64,000 bases of DNA from CAZAPG01 sp964486935 (GCA_964486935.1 CAZAPG010000015.1:1-64000); one strand, 5' to 3'. Positions 1 through 9,742 are shown, counted from the first letter of the stretch. Numbers and translations are program-made. Notes: a model not told the origin generated them from the sequence alone.

Positions 1-1361
1 TCGTCGGGAATGCCGATGCCTCTGAAGGCGCTGCCGGTTACATACAAACCGGGAACTGTGGCAGTTAGCTGTTCTATGCGAGCCACCCGGTCCAGATGTC
101 CTATATCGTATTGGGGATTCCCCTTCACCCAGCGAAAAACCCGGCTCACCACCGGGGTGGCGGTGACGCCCATAATATCAGCCACCTCAGATTTTACCAG
201 CTCAATCAAATCCTCGTCTGGCAGGTCAACCAGATGTTCTCGATCATCTCCGCCCACAAAGGCTCGCAAGAGAAAATTGTCGTCCGGGGCGCGGTGGTTA
301 AATTTGGTTGATGACCAGGTGCAGGCCAAAATCTGGCGGTTTTCACTTTTGGGGATGACAAAACCAAAGCCATTAAAATTGTGCTGATGAATAACTTCAG
401 CGCGCCGGTAGCCCAGCGAGATGGTAGCGGTTGACACGTAGCGAATCTGGTTCAAAGCGCCGGCCAATCGGGGTTCAATTGGCCCAATCAATTTGGCGGC
501 AACGTAGGCCGGAACAGCCAGCACTACCGCATCGGTTTTGAATGCGGCGTTGTTGGGCGAGTCTACAACCACCTCAAACCCGGGTGAGGCGTGACGCAGG
601 CCAACTACCCGACACCCTGGCCGCAAGTCGCCCTGTAGCCGGCCAACAATAGCTTCAACCAGTTCATTCATGCCGCCTTTCAGGCTGGTGAACATGGCCA
701 TCGGTTTATTGTTGCCGGCCGGCGGTCGATTTTTTTTGGCTTTACGCATGGCCTTTATCAGGCTGCCGTGCTCTTGTTCCAGTTGGCTAAATTGGGGAAA
801 GGTGCTTTGCATGCTCAACCGTTCCGGGTCGGCCACGTAAATGCCGGCCATAATGGGGCCGGCGATTCTATCGAGCGCCTCTTGGCCCAGGCGGCGGCGG
901 ATGAAGCTGGCCAAACTTTCGTCGCCTGCTTCTTTACGGGAGGGGATGAACAAATCCAGCCCCATTCGCAGTTTGCCCAGCGGCGAAATGAGCGGCGACA
1001 GCGCAAAGGGGACAAATTCGGTGGGGAAGGCCAGGCGGTATCCGCCGGGGAAATCAACCAGTTTCCCATTTTTTAAGACATATATGTTGCGTCTGTCATC
1101 GTTAGTGGGGATTATTCTATCTTCCAACCCTAATTCTTTACAAAGTTGAACGCCCCAGGGTTTCATGGTAACAAAAGAATCGGGGCCACCTTCAATCACA
1201 AAATCAGCAATGGTTTTGGTAACAATTTTGCCGCCAAAGGTCGAGTCGCGTTCAATCAGAGTGTAGTTGACAGGCAGGCCCTGTTCCTGGCTGCGTTTTT
1301 GCAGGTAGAAAGCGGTACTTAAGCCGGCAATGCCCCCGCCAATTATGGTTACGTGTGTCAT
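1..1361 (-). CDS. hemG: HemY/CgoX-type protoporphyrinogen or coproporphyrinogen oxidase, 3' end cut by window
   Basis: FAD-dependent oxidase of the HemY/CgoX type, which aromatises protoporphyrinogen IX or coproporphyrinogen III in haem synthesis. Translating the complement from the ATG at 1361 gives an unbroken frame of 453 codons running off the window. It starts MTHVTIIGGGIAGLS, a Rossmann GxGxxG FAD site at the N-terminus, and continues with FVIEGGPDSF, typical of the family. Near the end come PGLYVTGSAFRGIGIPD, the C-terminal FAD-contacting segment, so only about 10-20 residues should be missing. It begins 8 bases after the hemH stop, so it is the last gene of a hemE-hemH-hemG operon. 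Family known; the choice between proto- and coproporphyrinogen as substrate is inference from the gene order. Confidence 0.93.
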   Translation of the reverse strand, partial: MTHVTIIGGGIAGLSTAFYLQKRSQEQGLPVNYTLIERDSTFGGKIVTKTIADFVIEGGPDSFVTMKPWGVQLCKELGLEDRIIPTNDDRRNIYVLKNGKLVDFPGGYRLAFPTEFVPFALSPLISPLGKLRMGLDLFIPSRKEAGDESLASFIRRRLGQEALDRIAGPIMAGIYVADPERLSMQSTFPQFSQLEQEHGSLIKAMRKAKKNRPPAGNNKPMAMFTSLKGGMNELVEAIVGRLQGDLRPGCRVVGLRHASPGFEVVVDSPNNAAFKTDAVVLAVPAYVAAKLIGPIEPRLAGALNQIRYVSTATISLGYRRAEVIHQHNFNGFGFVIPKSENRQILACTWSSTKFNHRAPDDNFLLRAFVGGDDREHLVDLPDEDLIELVKSEVADIMGVTATPVVSRVFRWVKGNPQYDIGHLDRVARIEQLTATVPGLYVTGSAFRGIGIPD

Positions 1362-1369
1362 AATCTTAA

Positions 1370-2287
1370 TCAGGCTTCAAACTTTTCCGTAATTGCATCT
1401 GCCACCGCTTCAATAAACAGCGGCGTGGTATTCATCGATTCGATTCGCTCCAGTTGAATGCCGTGTTCCTGGGCAATCTGTTTGGCTTCAACATCAATAT
1501 CAAACAATATCTCAACATGGTCGCACACAAAACCGATAGGCGCAACCAGCATATGTTTGTATCCCTCTTTGGCCAAATCGACCACCACCTCCTCAATTTG
1601 GGGGCCAAGCCAGGGTTCGCCGGTTTCGGCGGCGCTTTGATAAGAAAACATCCAGTCAATGTTGCCCAGGCGCTCGGCCACAATTTTGGCATTGTCCTTT
1701 AGTTCATTATCGTAGGGGTCGCCCATTTTTATCAACCGGGCCGGCAGGCTGTGAGCAGTGAAGACCACCTTCACTTTGTCGCGCACGTCGGCTGGAAATT
1801 TTTCCAAACCGGCCCGCACGTGATTTTCAACGGCCTGCAAAAATTTGGGCTGGCGATACCAGGAGTCAACAAAAGAAAAATTAATATTGGCGCCATGCAT
1901 CTTTTGGGCTTCATCGATTTTGCCCCAGTATTTGCCAATGCTCATTTTAGAGTAGTGGGGGGCCATAACAATGGCCACGGCTTCTTCAATACCGTGTAAA
2001 TACATTTGTCCGATGGCATCTTTAATCCAGGGCGACCAGTGACGCATGCCCACATAAACAGCAATATCCTGCCCCCGGCGTTGAAGTTCCTGGCCGGTCT
2101 GTTTGGTTTGTTCATAGGTCAGGCGAGTCAGTGGAGACCCACCAATCAGCGAGTAGCGGTGGCGAAATTCCTCTACAAATTCATCGGACATGGGACGCCC
2201 TCCGCGAATATCGGACAGGTAGCATCTCATCCTTTCGACTGTTTCGGGGGTGCCGTAAGCAAGAATTAAAGCAGCTCGTCTAGTCAT
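1370..2287 (-). CDS. hemH: ferrochelatase (coproporphyrin or protoporphyrin type)
   Basis: Inserts Fe2+ into the porphyrin macrocycle. The 305-residue protein has the family landmarks: GMRHWSPWI near residue 81, FTAHSLP (catalytic His), YQSAAETGEPWLGP and CDHVEILFDIDVEAK (acidic metal-relay segment). It is the short soluble form, and the CDHVE-type C-terminus matches the Firmicute CpfC pattern as I know it. ATG is preceded by AAGGAG at good spacing. The gene lies 113 bases after hemE and 8 before hemG. A TATAAT on the minus strand at 2341-2346 could give an internal promoter, but its -35 is poor. Confidence 0.95.
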   Translation of the reverse strand: MTRRAALILAYGTPETVERMRCYLSDIRGGRPMSDEFVEEFRHRYSLIGGSPLTRLTYEQTKQTGQELQRRGQDIAVYVGMRHWSPWIKDAIGQMYLHGIEEAVAIVMAPHYSKMSIGKYWGKIDEAQKMHGANINFSFVDSWYRQPKFLQAVENHVRAGLEKFPADVRDKVKVVFTAHSLPARLIKMGDPYDNELKDNAKIVAERLGNIDWMFSYQSAAETGEPWLGPQIEEVVVDLAKEGYKHMLVAPIGFVCDHVEILFDIDVEAKQIAQEHGIQLERIESMNTTPLFIEAVADAITEKFEA

Positions 2288-2400
2288 CGTGACTCCTTAA
2301 GCAAAAAATTTTAGGGTTTGTGTATGGTGTATTGCAATAAATTATAACAAATTACCCTACCTTTGAAGATAATTTATCAAAAACAGGGTTTGCGCCAATA

Positions 2401-3441
2401 TTACGATATGGCGGTGTATTCGTGAACAAAGTCGATTAACGCAGCCACGTGTTCCACCGGCGTTTGCTTGAGGATGCCATGCCCCAGATTGAAAATATGG
2501 CCCGGTTTTCCTTTTACGCCATCTAGTATTCTGGCTGCCTGCCGTTTGATTTCTGGAATTGGCCCCAATAATACCAGCGGGTCCAGATTACCCTGAACGG
2601 CTGTGTCATCTCCCAATTGCTGCCAGGCAACGGCAAGGTCAACGCGCCAATCTACCCCAATCACATTGCCGCCCGCCGCTTTCATCAGCGATAAGAGACC
2701 GGTTGTACCGGTGCCAAAATGAATTAGGGGGATATCGGGTCGGCTTTGAGCAATTTGAATGGCTCGATGCGAGTGGGGCAATACATATTCCTGGTAATCA
2801 GCCGGACTCAACGCGCCAACCCAACTATCAAAAAGCTGTAAAACCTGCACGCCAGCCTCGGCCTGGGCGCGGAGATAATTGCCCACCACAAGGGCCAGTT
2901 TGTCCATCAGCAAATGCCAGATTGCGGGCTGCTGGTACATCAGGGTTTTGGTTTTGGTATAGTTGCGCGATGAGCCGCCTTCGATGGCGTAGCTGGCCAG
3001 TGTAAATGGCGCGCCAGAAAAGCCAATGAGCGGCACTTTACCCGCCAGCTCGGATTGAACCAGCTTGATGGCCTGCAAGGTAAAATTTAGCGTTTCTTCC
3101 GCCGGAGGGGTAACCAGAGCCTGAATGTCGGCAGGCACGCGCAGCGGGTTATGAATAACCGGCCCATCACCTTTGACAAATTCTATATTCAGGCCCATCC
3201 CCACCAGCACCGGCAGAATATCGGCAAAAATAATAGCGGCATCAAGGTTAAACGCATTAATGGGCTGCAAAGTTACTTCTGCGGCCAGTTCTGGCGTTTT
3301 AATCAGCTCTAAAATTGAATATTGCTCGCGCAGGGCGCGGTATTCGGCCATGTAGCGTCCGGCCTGGCGCATCAACCAGATAGGCGTAGCGTCAACAGTT
3401 TGCCGGCGACAGGCCCGCAGCAGGCGGTCAGCTTGAGTCAT
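2401..3441 (-). CDS. hemE: uroporphyrinogen decarboxylase
   Basis: Decarboxylates the four acetate side chains of uroporphyrinogen III to give coproporphyrinogen III, the branch point of haem synthesis. The 346-residue protein carries the N-terminal signature IWLMRQAGRYM with its substrate-binding arginines, the internal IGFSGAPFTLASY block, and the C-terminal FNLGHGILKQTP block. Length is normal for the family. ATG is preceded by AAAGGATATC. It is the first gene of the minus-strand hem operon, with a good promoter 93-120 bases upstream. Confidence 0.97.
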   Translation of the reverse strand: MTQADRLLRACRRQTVDATPIWLMRQAGRYMAEYRALREQYSILELIKTPELAAEVTLQPINAFNLDAAIIFADILPVLVGMGLNIEFVKGDGPVIHNPLRVPADIQALVTPPAEETLNFTLQAIKLVQSELAGKVPLIGFSGAPFTLASYAIEGGSSRNYTKTKTLMYQQPAIWHLLMDKLALVVGNYLRAQAEAGVQVLQLFDSWVGALSPADYQEYVLPHSHRAIQIAQSRPDIPLIHFGTGTTGLLSLMKAAGGNVIGVDWRVDLAVAWQQLGDDTAVQGNLDPLVLLGPIPEIKRQAARILDGVKGKPGHIFNLGHGILKQTPVEHVAALIDFVHEYTAIS

Positions 3442-3533
3442 TGATATCCTTTCGACACGTTGGGGGATATTAAACGGCTGAAATTTAAGACAGTGAAGAT
3501 GCTTCAGTAATTCTTATTGGTAAATTAGCAGGT

Positions 3534-3561
3534 ATTATAACAGGATTTTTGGGAGGGGCAA
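3534..3561 (-). promoter_or_regulatory. promoter of the hemE-hemH-hemG operon
   Basis: On the minus strand TTGCCC (3561-3556) and TATAAT (3539-3534) are separated by 16 bases. The -10 is a perfect match and lies about 93 bases before the hemE ATG. No terminator is visible between the upstream dehydrogenase gene and hemE, so read-through is also possible. Confidence 0.6.
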
Positions 3562-3588
3562 TTGGTGTGAATTTTTTCTCAGTTATGG

Positions 3589-4374
3589 TTACTTTTTACC
3601 CCGATACCAGCTTAAAAGGGTGTCCATACAGCCTGGGCCGAGCGCACTGGCGGTCACAAAAGCCCAATCAAAAAGGGTGATAAACTTGTCGCGCGGCTCG
3701 CGGTGAATGGCGTTTAAAATCGCCTGGGCGACTTTTTCTGGCGGTACGCCTTTGACTCGCCCGCGCCCTTGCTGGCTGCCGCCCAATGAGTTATCGTTAA
3801 AACCGGTAACGGTAACGCCGGGGTAAACCATGCTGACCCGAATGTTATCGGCTTTTAACTCCAGGCGAAGGCTTTCTGAAAATTTTTCCAGAGCGGCTTT
3901 GCTGGCGCAGTAGCCGGCAATGCCGGGCATGGCCCGTTTGCCCACAATAGAGGAAATGTTGATAATCAGCCCGCCCTGGGGATTGGCCTTTAAATGGGGA
4001 ATAGCCGCCTGAATAAGGGCTACCGGCCCAAAATAGTTGACATCCATGACCCGGCGGTTCTCATCCTCCTTCAAATCGACGACCTGGTCACGAACGCCAA
4101 TGGCGGCGTTATTGATAATCACATCCAGCCCGCCAAATGAGTCTACAGTTTTTTGAACCAGGGCAGCCGCCTGAGCGGTATCGCCCATATTGGTAGGGAT
4201 GGGGATGGCCGTGTGCCCGGCTTTGTGTAGCTCATCGGCCAGTATTTGCAACGCGCCGGCGTTACGGGCCGCCAGAACCAGTTTGCAACCGGCCTGCGCC
4301 AATAGATGGGCAGTCGTCAGACCAATGCCCTGGGTAGCGCCGGTCAAAATTACTACGCGGTTTTTGGGCGTCAT
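3589..4374 (-). CDS. short-chain dehydrogenase/reductase (classical SDR)
   Basis: NAD(P)-dependent oxidoreductase of the classical SDR family; substrate not assignable. The 261-residue protein shows the cofactor motif TGATQGIG, the NNAA motif near residue 88, the catalytic Ser in ISSIVGKRA, and YCASK (YxxxK) as catalytic Tyr/Lys. A TTG codon lies just upstream of the ATG at 4374, but GCAGGT sits seven bases before the ATG, so I start there. It follows the glycosidase gene by 17 bases in the same orientation and is probably co-transcribed with it. Confidence 0.9.
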   Translation of the reverse strand: MTPKNRVVILTGATQGIGLTTAHLLAQAGCKLVLAARNAGALQILADELHKAGHTAIPIPTNMGDTAQAAALVQKTVDSFGGLDVIINNAAIGVRDQVVDLKEDENRRVMDVNYFGPVALIQAAIPHLKANPQGGLIINISSIVGKRAMPGIAGYCASKAALEKFSESLRLELKADNIRVSMVYPGVTVTGFNDNSLGGSQQGRGRVKGVPPEKVAQAILNAIHREPRDKFITLFDWAFVTASALGPGCMDTLLSWYRGKK

Positions 4375-4391
4375 CAATTTACCTGCTGTTT

Positions 4392-6506
4392 TTATTGGGT
4401 GGGGTGATTATGCTGTTTGCCTGCGTTGAAATCAAACTGTTGGGGCGATGATGGGGTAGCCTGGGGTTGGGCGCGTTTTGGCGAAAGTTTGCCGGATTTT
4501 TTGAGAATAACCAGGCCGGTGAGCGCAGCGCAGGTTAATATCACTAACACCGCGCTGCCAATTTGAATAAAGACTAGCCAGCCATTGCCGCTATTCCGTT
4601 CAATTACAATTTCCAGAGGGGCTGTTTGGCCCGGCGCGTGGGGCGGCGTGACCAGATTGGGCGCCGGGCGTTCAACAGGGATAGGCGCAGGCGCTTCATC
4701 CGCTGCCGCTGCCGAGGTAACGGGGGCATCGCCTTTGGTAGCGGCTACCTGGGCCAGCGGGTGTCCTTTGATAATCTCTATTTTATGTTGACCGGCTGGC
4801 GCGGCAAATACGGTGTAGGTATCATTGCCGATGGTTTCGGTGGCAAACTCAATGGGCTGGCCATTAATAGTAACCTGGCTAATTTGCTCCGACCGCAATT
4901 TTAGCGCTTTAATAATAATTGACCCGTTGGCGTTGGTGCCGTAGTTAAATTGGGTAACGTTTTGGTCCCAATCATAAGTGTAGGCAACGTAACGGTCGGT
5001 GGCGGGCTGGTATACCCGAATATAACCATCGTTCAAACCCAGGCGAGGCTGCAAAATGAGTCCCTGCCCGGTAAGTTCAACCCCAAAAAAGCCTTTGATA
5101 ATGGCGCTGCCCATAGTGCCGGCGGCTGCGCTGTAGTAATGGCTACCTTCGTGGCGCGGGTCTGTTGCAGATTGCCATTCGATGATGTTGCCGGGGTGTT
5201 TTTGCCAATCATTGGCTACTTGCAGCAGGTGCGCGCGGCCCAACTCTGAAAAGCCGGTTTGAAACTCTGCCTTTATTTGCACGCCGCCCCACCAATCCCA
5301 CACGCCGCCATTTTGGTAATTGCCATAGCCCATGCCGGGGTATTCAAAAAACAAGTTGGGCCATTTATTGGGATAGAAGGGATAAATTGACAGCCCCGGC
5401 TTGTTGACTCCGGCGGCCAGGCGAGCTTCTTCCAACTTTTTGAAAATAGCCGCGCCCTGCCGAAAGTTTGTTAAACCGGCATAAACCGCTAGCGCGTTAG
5501 AAATACTGACGATGGCGGATTCGTCAAAATGGTGTTCTAAAGGTGTAGCGTGGGCATGAGTCAAATAAAAACCCTTATTCGACTGCCACAACAGGGAATT
5601 GGTTTGAACTTTGAGGGTTTCGGCTTTATTTTGCCACTCATCGGCGCGGGCGGTATTTCCTACGGCGGCGTTCATTTCGGCCAGTTCCAGCAGGGCCATG
5701 TAGGCCAGCGCCTGGTCGTAAATTGAGGCGGTTCGGTGGTCTTGAGCCGGGTTGTAGTCGGTGTAACCGGGGCCTTTTTCAAATTTTACATCGCCCCAAT
5801 CGGTGGTGTGGCCGCGCCACAGCAGTTGCAGTTGGCGGTCAAGCCGATTGGCATAAAGCCAGTCGGCAGCCATATTCAGGCGCTCGATGATGGGTCGCCC
5901 GTTAATTGGCTGCTGCAACCAGTTGGTATTGTAGCTCATGTTGTAATAAAGATAAGCGGCGTGGATAAGACTGGTTTCCTCGTCGGTGGTGGCGGTTTGT
6001 TTGTTGCTGAGGCCCTGGGGCGTAATAATGCCGCCGATAGCGCCGGCTCCGGCGATGACACCAAAATCTCCATCCAAACTGACGGTGTTAGGGGTGTACT
6101 GGCGGCGCAGGTAGGCTTCGATGGGTTCCCGCAAATACGCATCGGGGTAGTAGTATTGGGCCGTTTCCATGCCCCAGGCAATATCGCGGATGTACATTTC
6201 CGGGTAGGCTTTGCCGGGGCGGAAACCGTGAATGGTCTCATTGCCAATTTGAAAGATCGCCTCGCCATGAGAAAAGTTGTGAGGAATGTAGCCGGCGGCG
6301 GCGCTCAAATCGGGCAGGCCGGGGAGTAGCCAGGTGGTTTCGGTGCTGTAAGAGAGGTCGGTGGGTAGGGCGCGGTTGGCTTTGGCCGCCGGCGCGGGGT
6401 TGCCGACCAGAGCCAGTATCAACAGCAGCAATCCGGTCACTTGAATTACAAAAGCCCAGCCAATCAATGGCCGTTTTTTGGTTGACACCCAGGCAGGGCA
6501 GCGCAT
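4392..6506 (-). CDS. exported, membrane-anchored six-hairpin-type glycoside hydrolase
   Basis: Predicted extracytoplasmic sugar-active enzyme of 704 residues. It has an N-terminal signal/anchor (hydrophobic stretch about residues 16-38, ending NPAPAAKA). A large helical region rich in WDWWGG and YPFYPNKWP-type aromatic motifs follows, typical of (alpha/alpha)6-barrel glycosidases. After a beta-rich C-terminal part comes a Pro/Ala-rich linker, one transmembrane helix (about 645-668, WLVFIQIGSAVLVILTCAA) and a basic tail. Candidate acids lie in TTDEETSLIH and DWGDVKF, but I cannot fix the catalytic pair or the substrate. It could be a rhamnosidase-like, glucosidase-like or phosphorylase-like member. 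First gene of a short unit with the SDR. Confidence 0.7.
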   Translation of the reverse strand: MRCPAWVSTKKRPLIGWAFVIQVTGLLLLILALVGNPAPAAKANRALPTDLSYSTETTWLLPGLPDLSAAAGYIPHNFSHGEAIFQIGNETIHGFRPGKAYPEMYIRDIAWGMETAQYYYPDAYLREPIEAYLRRQYTPNTVSLDGDFGVIAGAGAIGGIITPQGLSNKQTATTDEETSLIHAAYLYYNMSYNTNWLQQPINGRPIIERLNMAADWLYANRLDRQLQLLWRGHTTDWGDVKFEKGPGYTDYNPAQDHRTASIYDQALAYMALLELAEMNAAVGNTARADEWQNKAETLKVQTNSLLWQSNKGFYLTHAHATPLEHHFDESAIVSISNALAVYAGLTNFRQGAAIFKKLEEARLAAGVNKPGLSIYPFYPNKWPNLFFEYPGMGYGNYQNGGVWDWWGGVQIKAEFQTGFSELGRAHLLQVANDWQKHPGNIIEWQSATDPRHEGSHYYSAAAGTMGSAIIKGFFGVELTGQGLILQPRLGLNDGYIRVYQPATDRYVAYTYDWDQNVTQFNYGTNANGSIIIKALKLRSEQISQVTINGQPIEFATETIGNDTYTVFAAPAGQHKIEIIKGHPLAQVAATKGDAPVTSAAAADEAPAPIPVERPAPNLVTPPHAPGQTAPLEIVIERNSGNGWLVFIQIGSAVLVILTCAALTGLVILKKSGKLSPKRAQPQATPSSPQQFDFNAGKQHNHPTQ

Positions 6507-6547
6507 AAAGTTGGGCCTTGTTTGCTATTAAGTGTGTAGACATAAGT

Positions 6548-6576
6548 AGTATACATAATAAACTTAAAGCGGGCAA
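6548..6576 (-). promoter_or_regulatory. promoter of the glycosidase-SDR unit
   Basis: Minus strand: TTGCCC (6576-6571) and TATACT (6553-6548) are separated by 17 bases, about 42 bases upstream of the glycosidase ATG at 6506. The form is like the hemE promoter. Confidence 0.55.
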
Positions 6577-6693
6577 ATGAGAGGAGTACTACATATTGTG
6601 GTTAAGCTGATGAGGTGTCTATATTTAGGGGGATAAGTGGGAAAGATTACATGATAACTTCAATCTCTTCGGCAAAGCCTAAGCGGCGGCTAA

Positions 6694-7185
6694 TCAACCC
6701 ATCCCCAGGCTGTTGCGAATATCGTTGGCGTGCCAGTTATCGTGCCCGGCAATGGTTTCATAATATTGCTCAATAGTGATGACGCCCCGCTGGGGATGTC
6801 GTCCGGTTAGCTCCCAATCACCATCTCCCAGAGTCTCCATAACTTCCAGCGTTTTGGCGCGTACTTCCGCCAACTCGTTTAGCAACTCATCCAGCGAGGC
6901 CGGCTTATTGCCGATGCGTTCTTTTAGCCCCGCATTCCAGTGGTTCAGGTCAAAATTCTCCGGTACGGTTTCGCGGCCCTGCCGAATTTTATGAACGTGA
7001 ATGCTCATGGCCCGTTCATTTTCAAGCAAATGGGCGACAATATCCAAAACATCCCACGTATGCCCTTCGCTGATGATGGGCGTGTGGAGTTGCTCTTCGG
7101 TTAACGACTTAAGGAGTTGGGTCAGCTTGGCGCGAGCCTCGGTCATTTGTTTGGTCCAATGTTGTATTTTTTCAGTGGATTTCAT
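6694..7185 (-). CDS. DinB/YfiT-like four-helix metalloprotein
   Basis: A 163-residue protein of the DinB/DUF664-like superfamily, often metal-binding and in some members thiol-dependent S-transferases; the function here is unknown. Likely metal ligands are the His in IVAHLLENE near residue 52 and the C-terminal pair in AGHDNWHANDIR. Secondary structure reads as four long helices without a membrane segment. ATG is preceded by AAAGGG. It is flanked by AT-rich spacers of 187 and 154 bases and looks monocistronic. Superfamily placement fairly sure, activity not. Confidence 0.75.
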   Translation of the reverse strand: MKSTEKIQHWTKQMTEARAKLTQLLKSLTEEQLHTPIISEGHTWDVLDIVAHLLENERAMSIHVHKIRQGRETVPENFDLNHWNAGLKERIGNKPASLDELLNELAEVRAKTLEVMETLGDGDWELTGRHPQRGVITIEQYYETIAGHDNWHANDIRNSLGMG

Positions 7186-7339
7186 AGCCGTTTTTCCCTT
7201 TCAATAAAGTGCCGCCAAAAAACCGTTGAACCTGATAACTTGGCAATATAATATATGAAATAATACTATATCCCACTTATTTTGATATATATCTGTATTG
7301 TGGGGTATTGGCCCTACCAGGCTGCAAAATTAAAAGCCG

Positions 7340-8599
7340 CTAACTTCTAATTTGACCATTCCCCAGCACCACCCACTTATAAGTAGTCAACTCTTTCAGG
7401 CCCATTGGCCCGCGGGCATGCAGGGGTTGCGTGCTAACGGCAACTTCTGCGCCCAGCCCAAATTGCGCGCCATCGTTAAAGCGCGTGCTGGCGTTGACCA
7501 GTACGGCGGCAGCGTTTACCTCGTTCACAAAGCGCATGGCGGAAGTGTAATCCTCGGTGATAATGGCTTCGGTGTGGCCGCTGCCATGCGTATAAATGTG
7601 GTCCATTGCGTCGTCTACATTATCTACCACTTTTACCGCCGCGATGAGCGCCATAAATTCGGTATCAAAATCCTCGGGGCCGGCCGGTTTTACCGAGGGG
7701 TGATCTTCTAAAATTGTCATCGCCCTCGCCTCGCAGCGAATGTCAACCCCATGTTCAGCCCAGGCATCGGCCACCCGGGGTAAAATTTGGGGAGCAACCG
7801 CCTGATGCACCAGCAGCGTGTCCATAGCATTGCATACCGAAGGCCGCTGCACCTTGGCGTTGACCACAATCGGTATCACCTTGGTCAGGTCGGCGGCGGC
7901 ATCAATATAAATGTGGCAAATGCCAATGCCGCCCGTAATTACCGGCACGCTGGCGTTATCAATGGCAAACTGATGCAGCGCCGCTCCCCCCCGTGGAATA
8001 ATCATATCAATCAGGCCATTAGCGCGTAGCATCTCTTTAACCAGCGAGCGGTCGGTAGACTCGATAAGCTGCACGCTTTCTACGGGCAGCCCGGCGTTTT
8101 CGCACCCTTTTTTAACCGCATTAGCCAGGGCCTTGTTTGAGTGAATGGACTCCTTGCCGCCGCGCAAAATGGCGGCATTGCCGCTTTTCAGGCACAGGGC
8201 CGAAATGTCGATGGTAACATTGGGGCGGCTCTCGTAAATTACGCCGATAACCCCAATGGGAATGCGCCGCTTGCTAACTTGCAGTTTGTTGGGCAGGCGG
8301 CGGCTTTCAAACTCTTCGCCTACCGGGTCTGGCAAGTTGATAATGGATTTTACGTCGTTGGCAATGTTTTCCAGGCGAGGGGCGGTCAGCAACAGTCTGT
8401 CGAGCAGCGCCTCGCTCAAGCCGTTGGCTCGACCCGCATCAATATCCTTGTCGTTGGCCTCCAAAATAATTGGCTCTTGCTCCATAATGGTTTCGGCAAT
8501 GGTTTTGAGCGCCTTGTTTTTGGTGGCGGTATCGAGCGTGGCTAAAACACGAGCTGCTTTTTTGGCGGCTTTTCCTTTTGCCAGTAGTTCTTCGTTCAT
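7340..8599 (-). CDS. proA: gamma-glutamyl phosphate reductase
   Basis: Reduces gamma-glutamyl phosphate to glutamate semialdehyde with NADPH, the second step of proline synthesis. The 419-residue aldehyde-dehydrogenase-fold protein has the catalytic Cys in QRPSVCNAMDTLL, the GGKESIHSN segment, and IPRGGAALHQF. Length is normal. ATG is preceded by GAGG with six bases spacing. It follows manA by 35 bases in the same orientation. No proB is in the window, so the partner glutamate kinase must lie elsewhere. Confidence 0.97.
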   Translation of the reverse strand: MNEELLAKGKAAKKAARVLATLDTATKNKALKTIAETIMEQEPIILEANDKDIDAGRANGLSEALLDRLLLTAPRLENIANDVKSIINLPDPVGEEFESRRLPNKLQVSKRRIPIGVIGVIYESRPNVTIDISALCLKSGNAAILRGGKESIHSNKALANAVKKGCENAGLPVESVQLIESTDRSLVKEMLRANGLIDMIIPRGGAALHQFAIDNASVPVITGGIGICHIYIDAAADLTKVIPIVVNAKVQRPSVCNAMDTLLVHQAVAPQILPRVADAWAEHGVDIRCEARAMTILEDHPSVKPAGPEDFDTEFMALIAAVKVVDNVDDAMDHIYTHGSGHTEAIITEDYTSAMRFVNEVNAAAVLVNASTRFNDGAQFGLGAEVAVSTQPLHARGPMGLKELTTYKWVVLGNGQIRS

Positions 8600-8634
8600 T
8601 AGAAACCTCGATTTTCCATATTAAGTTCTTGCCT

Positions 8635-9651
8635 TCAGGTTGTATCTGGCGCGTAAGCCCGCAACAGCGTGGCCGGAGAGGTCGCTTTAATTTCAAAATT
8701 GCCCAGCGCCGCCGGCAAAAGCGCAAACCCAATGGCTTCTAAATCAAGCCGCTGATTGTCGCGCCAAATTACCTGCGCCCGGCCAGACATAACCCCCCAA
8801 ATTTCAAAGGTTGCGCCGCTGCAATTCCCTCTAAAAGAGGTATCGCCCCGCTTAAATGTAATTCTTTCCACATTAAAATAGGGACAGGTGGTAATATATT
8901 CCCTGATAAAGCCATTTTTCTGCTCGATGGGTTGGGGGATAAAAGGTTCCGGCTCAACCTGGTCAAAATTAATCACGTCCATCGCTTTATCGACATGCAG
9001 CGGGCGAGGTTTGCCATCTGCTCCAACCCTGTTCCAGTCATAAACGCGGTAGGTAGTATCGGAATTTTGTTGAATTTCGGCCAGAATGATGCCATCCATA
9101 ATGGCGTGAATTGACCCCGATGGAATAAACACGGCGTCGCCCGCCTTAACCGGCAACCGGTGCAAACATTCTTCCAGTTGACCTGCCTCCAGTTTTTGCC
9201 GGAAAAGCCGGGGCGTTACGTCGGGTTTTAGCCCGTAAATCAGATGGGCGCCCGGCTCGGCGTGCAGAATGTACCACATCTCGGTTTTGCCAAGCTCGCC
9301 GTTTTCATGCCGGTTGGCGTACTCATCATTGGGGTGAACCTGCACCGACAGCGGCTTGTTGGCATCTAACAATTTGATGAGCAGCGGAAATTTACCCCGC
9401 TCAAGCATTACTTGCGACCGGCTGCCAACCAAATCTGCGCCCAGCAGGTCCAAAACTTCAATGAGGGTTTTGCCGGCCAGCGGGCCGTTATCAACCTGAG
9501 TAGGCGACGAGGGATGGCCGGAGATTTCCCAACTTTCGGCAATGGTCCCCGGTGGAATTTGGCGGCCTAACTTTGTTTTCAGGTTGCGGCCGCCCCAAAT
9601 ATAATCTCTAAAAACGGGCGCAAATGTAAGCGGATAAACATTTTCCTTCAT
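8635..9651 (-). CDS. manA: mannose-6-phosphate isomerase, class I
   Basis: Zinc enzyme interconverting mannose-6-phosphate and fructose-6-phosphate. The 338-residue cupin-fold protein is the short form found in Gram-positives. Zn ligands are visible in LSVQVHPND, GKTEMWYIL and FIPSGSIHAI; DYIWGGRNLKTKLGR starts the conserved N-terminus. I start at the ATG at 9651; a TTG nine bases upstream is possible and neither has a clear ribosome-binding site. It is the first gene of a manA-proA pair transcribed away from the Rieske operon. Confidence 0.93.
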   Translation of the reverse strand: MKENVYPLTFAPVFRDYIWGGRNLKTKLGRQIPPGTIAESWEISGHPSSPTQVDNGPLAGKTLIEVLDLLGADLVGSRSQVMLERGKFPLLIKLLDANKPLSVQVHPNDEYANRHENGELGKTEMWYILHAEPGAHLIYGLKPDVTPRLFRQKLEAGQLEECLHRLPVKAGDAVFIPSGSIHAIMDGIILAEIQQNSDTTYRVYDWNRVGADGKPRPLHVDKAMDVINFDQVEPEPFIPQPIEQKNGFIREYITTCPYFNVERITFKRGDTSFRGNCSGATFEIWGVMSGRAQVIWRDNQRLDLEAIGFALLPAALGNFEIKATSPATLLRAYAPDTT

Positions 9652-9742
9652 AGTAGGCAATCATGACTCAGGATTGCTTTTTGGGCAAATTTTAGAACGA
9701 GTCTCTGGTTGAACGTGTTTGTGCAAAATGTAACAATATTTT

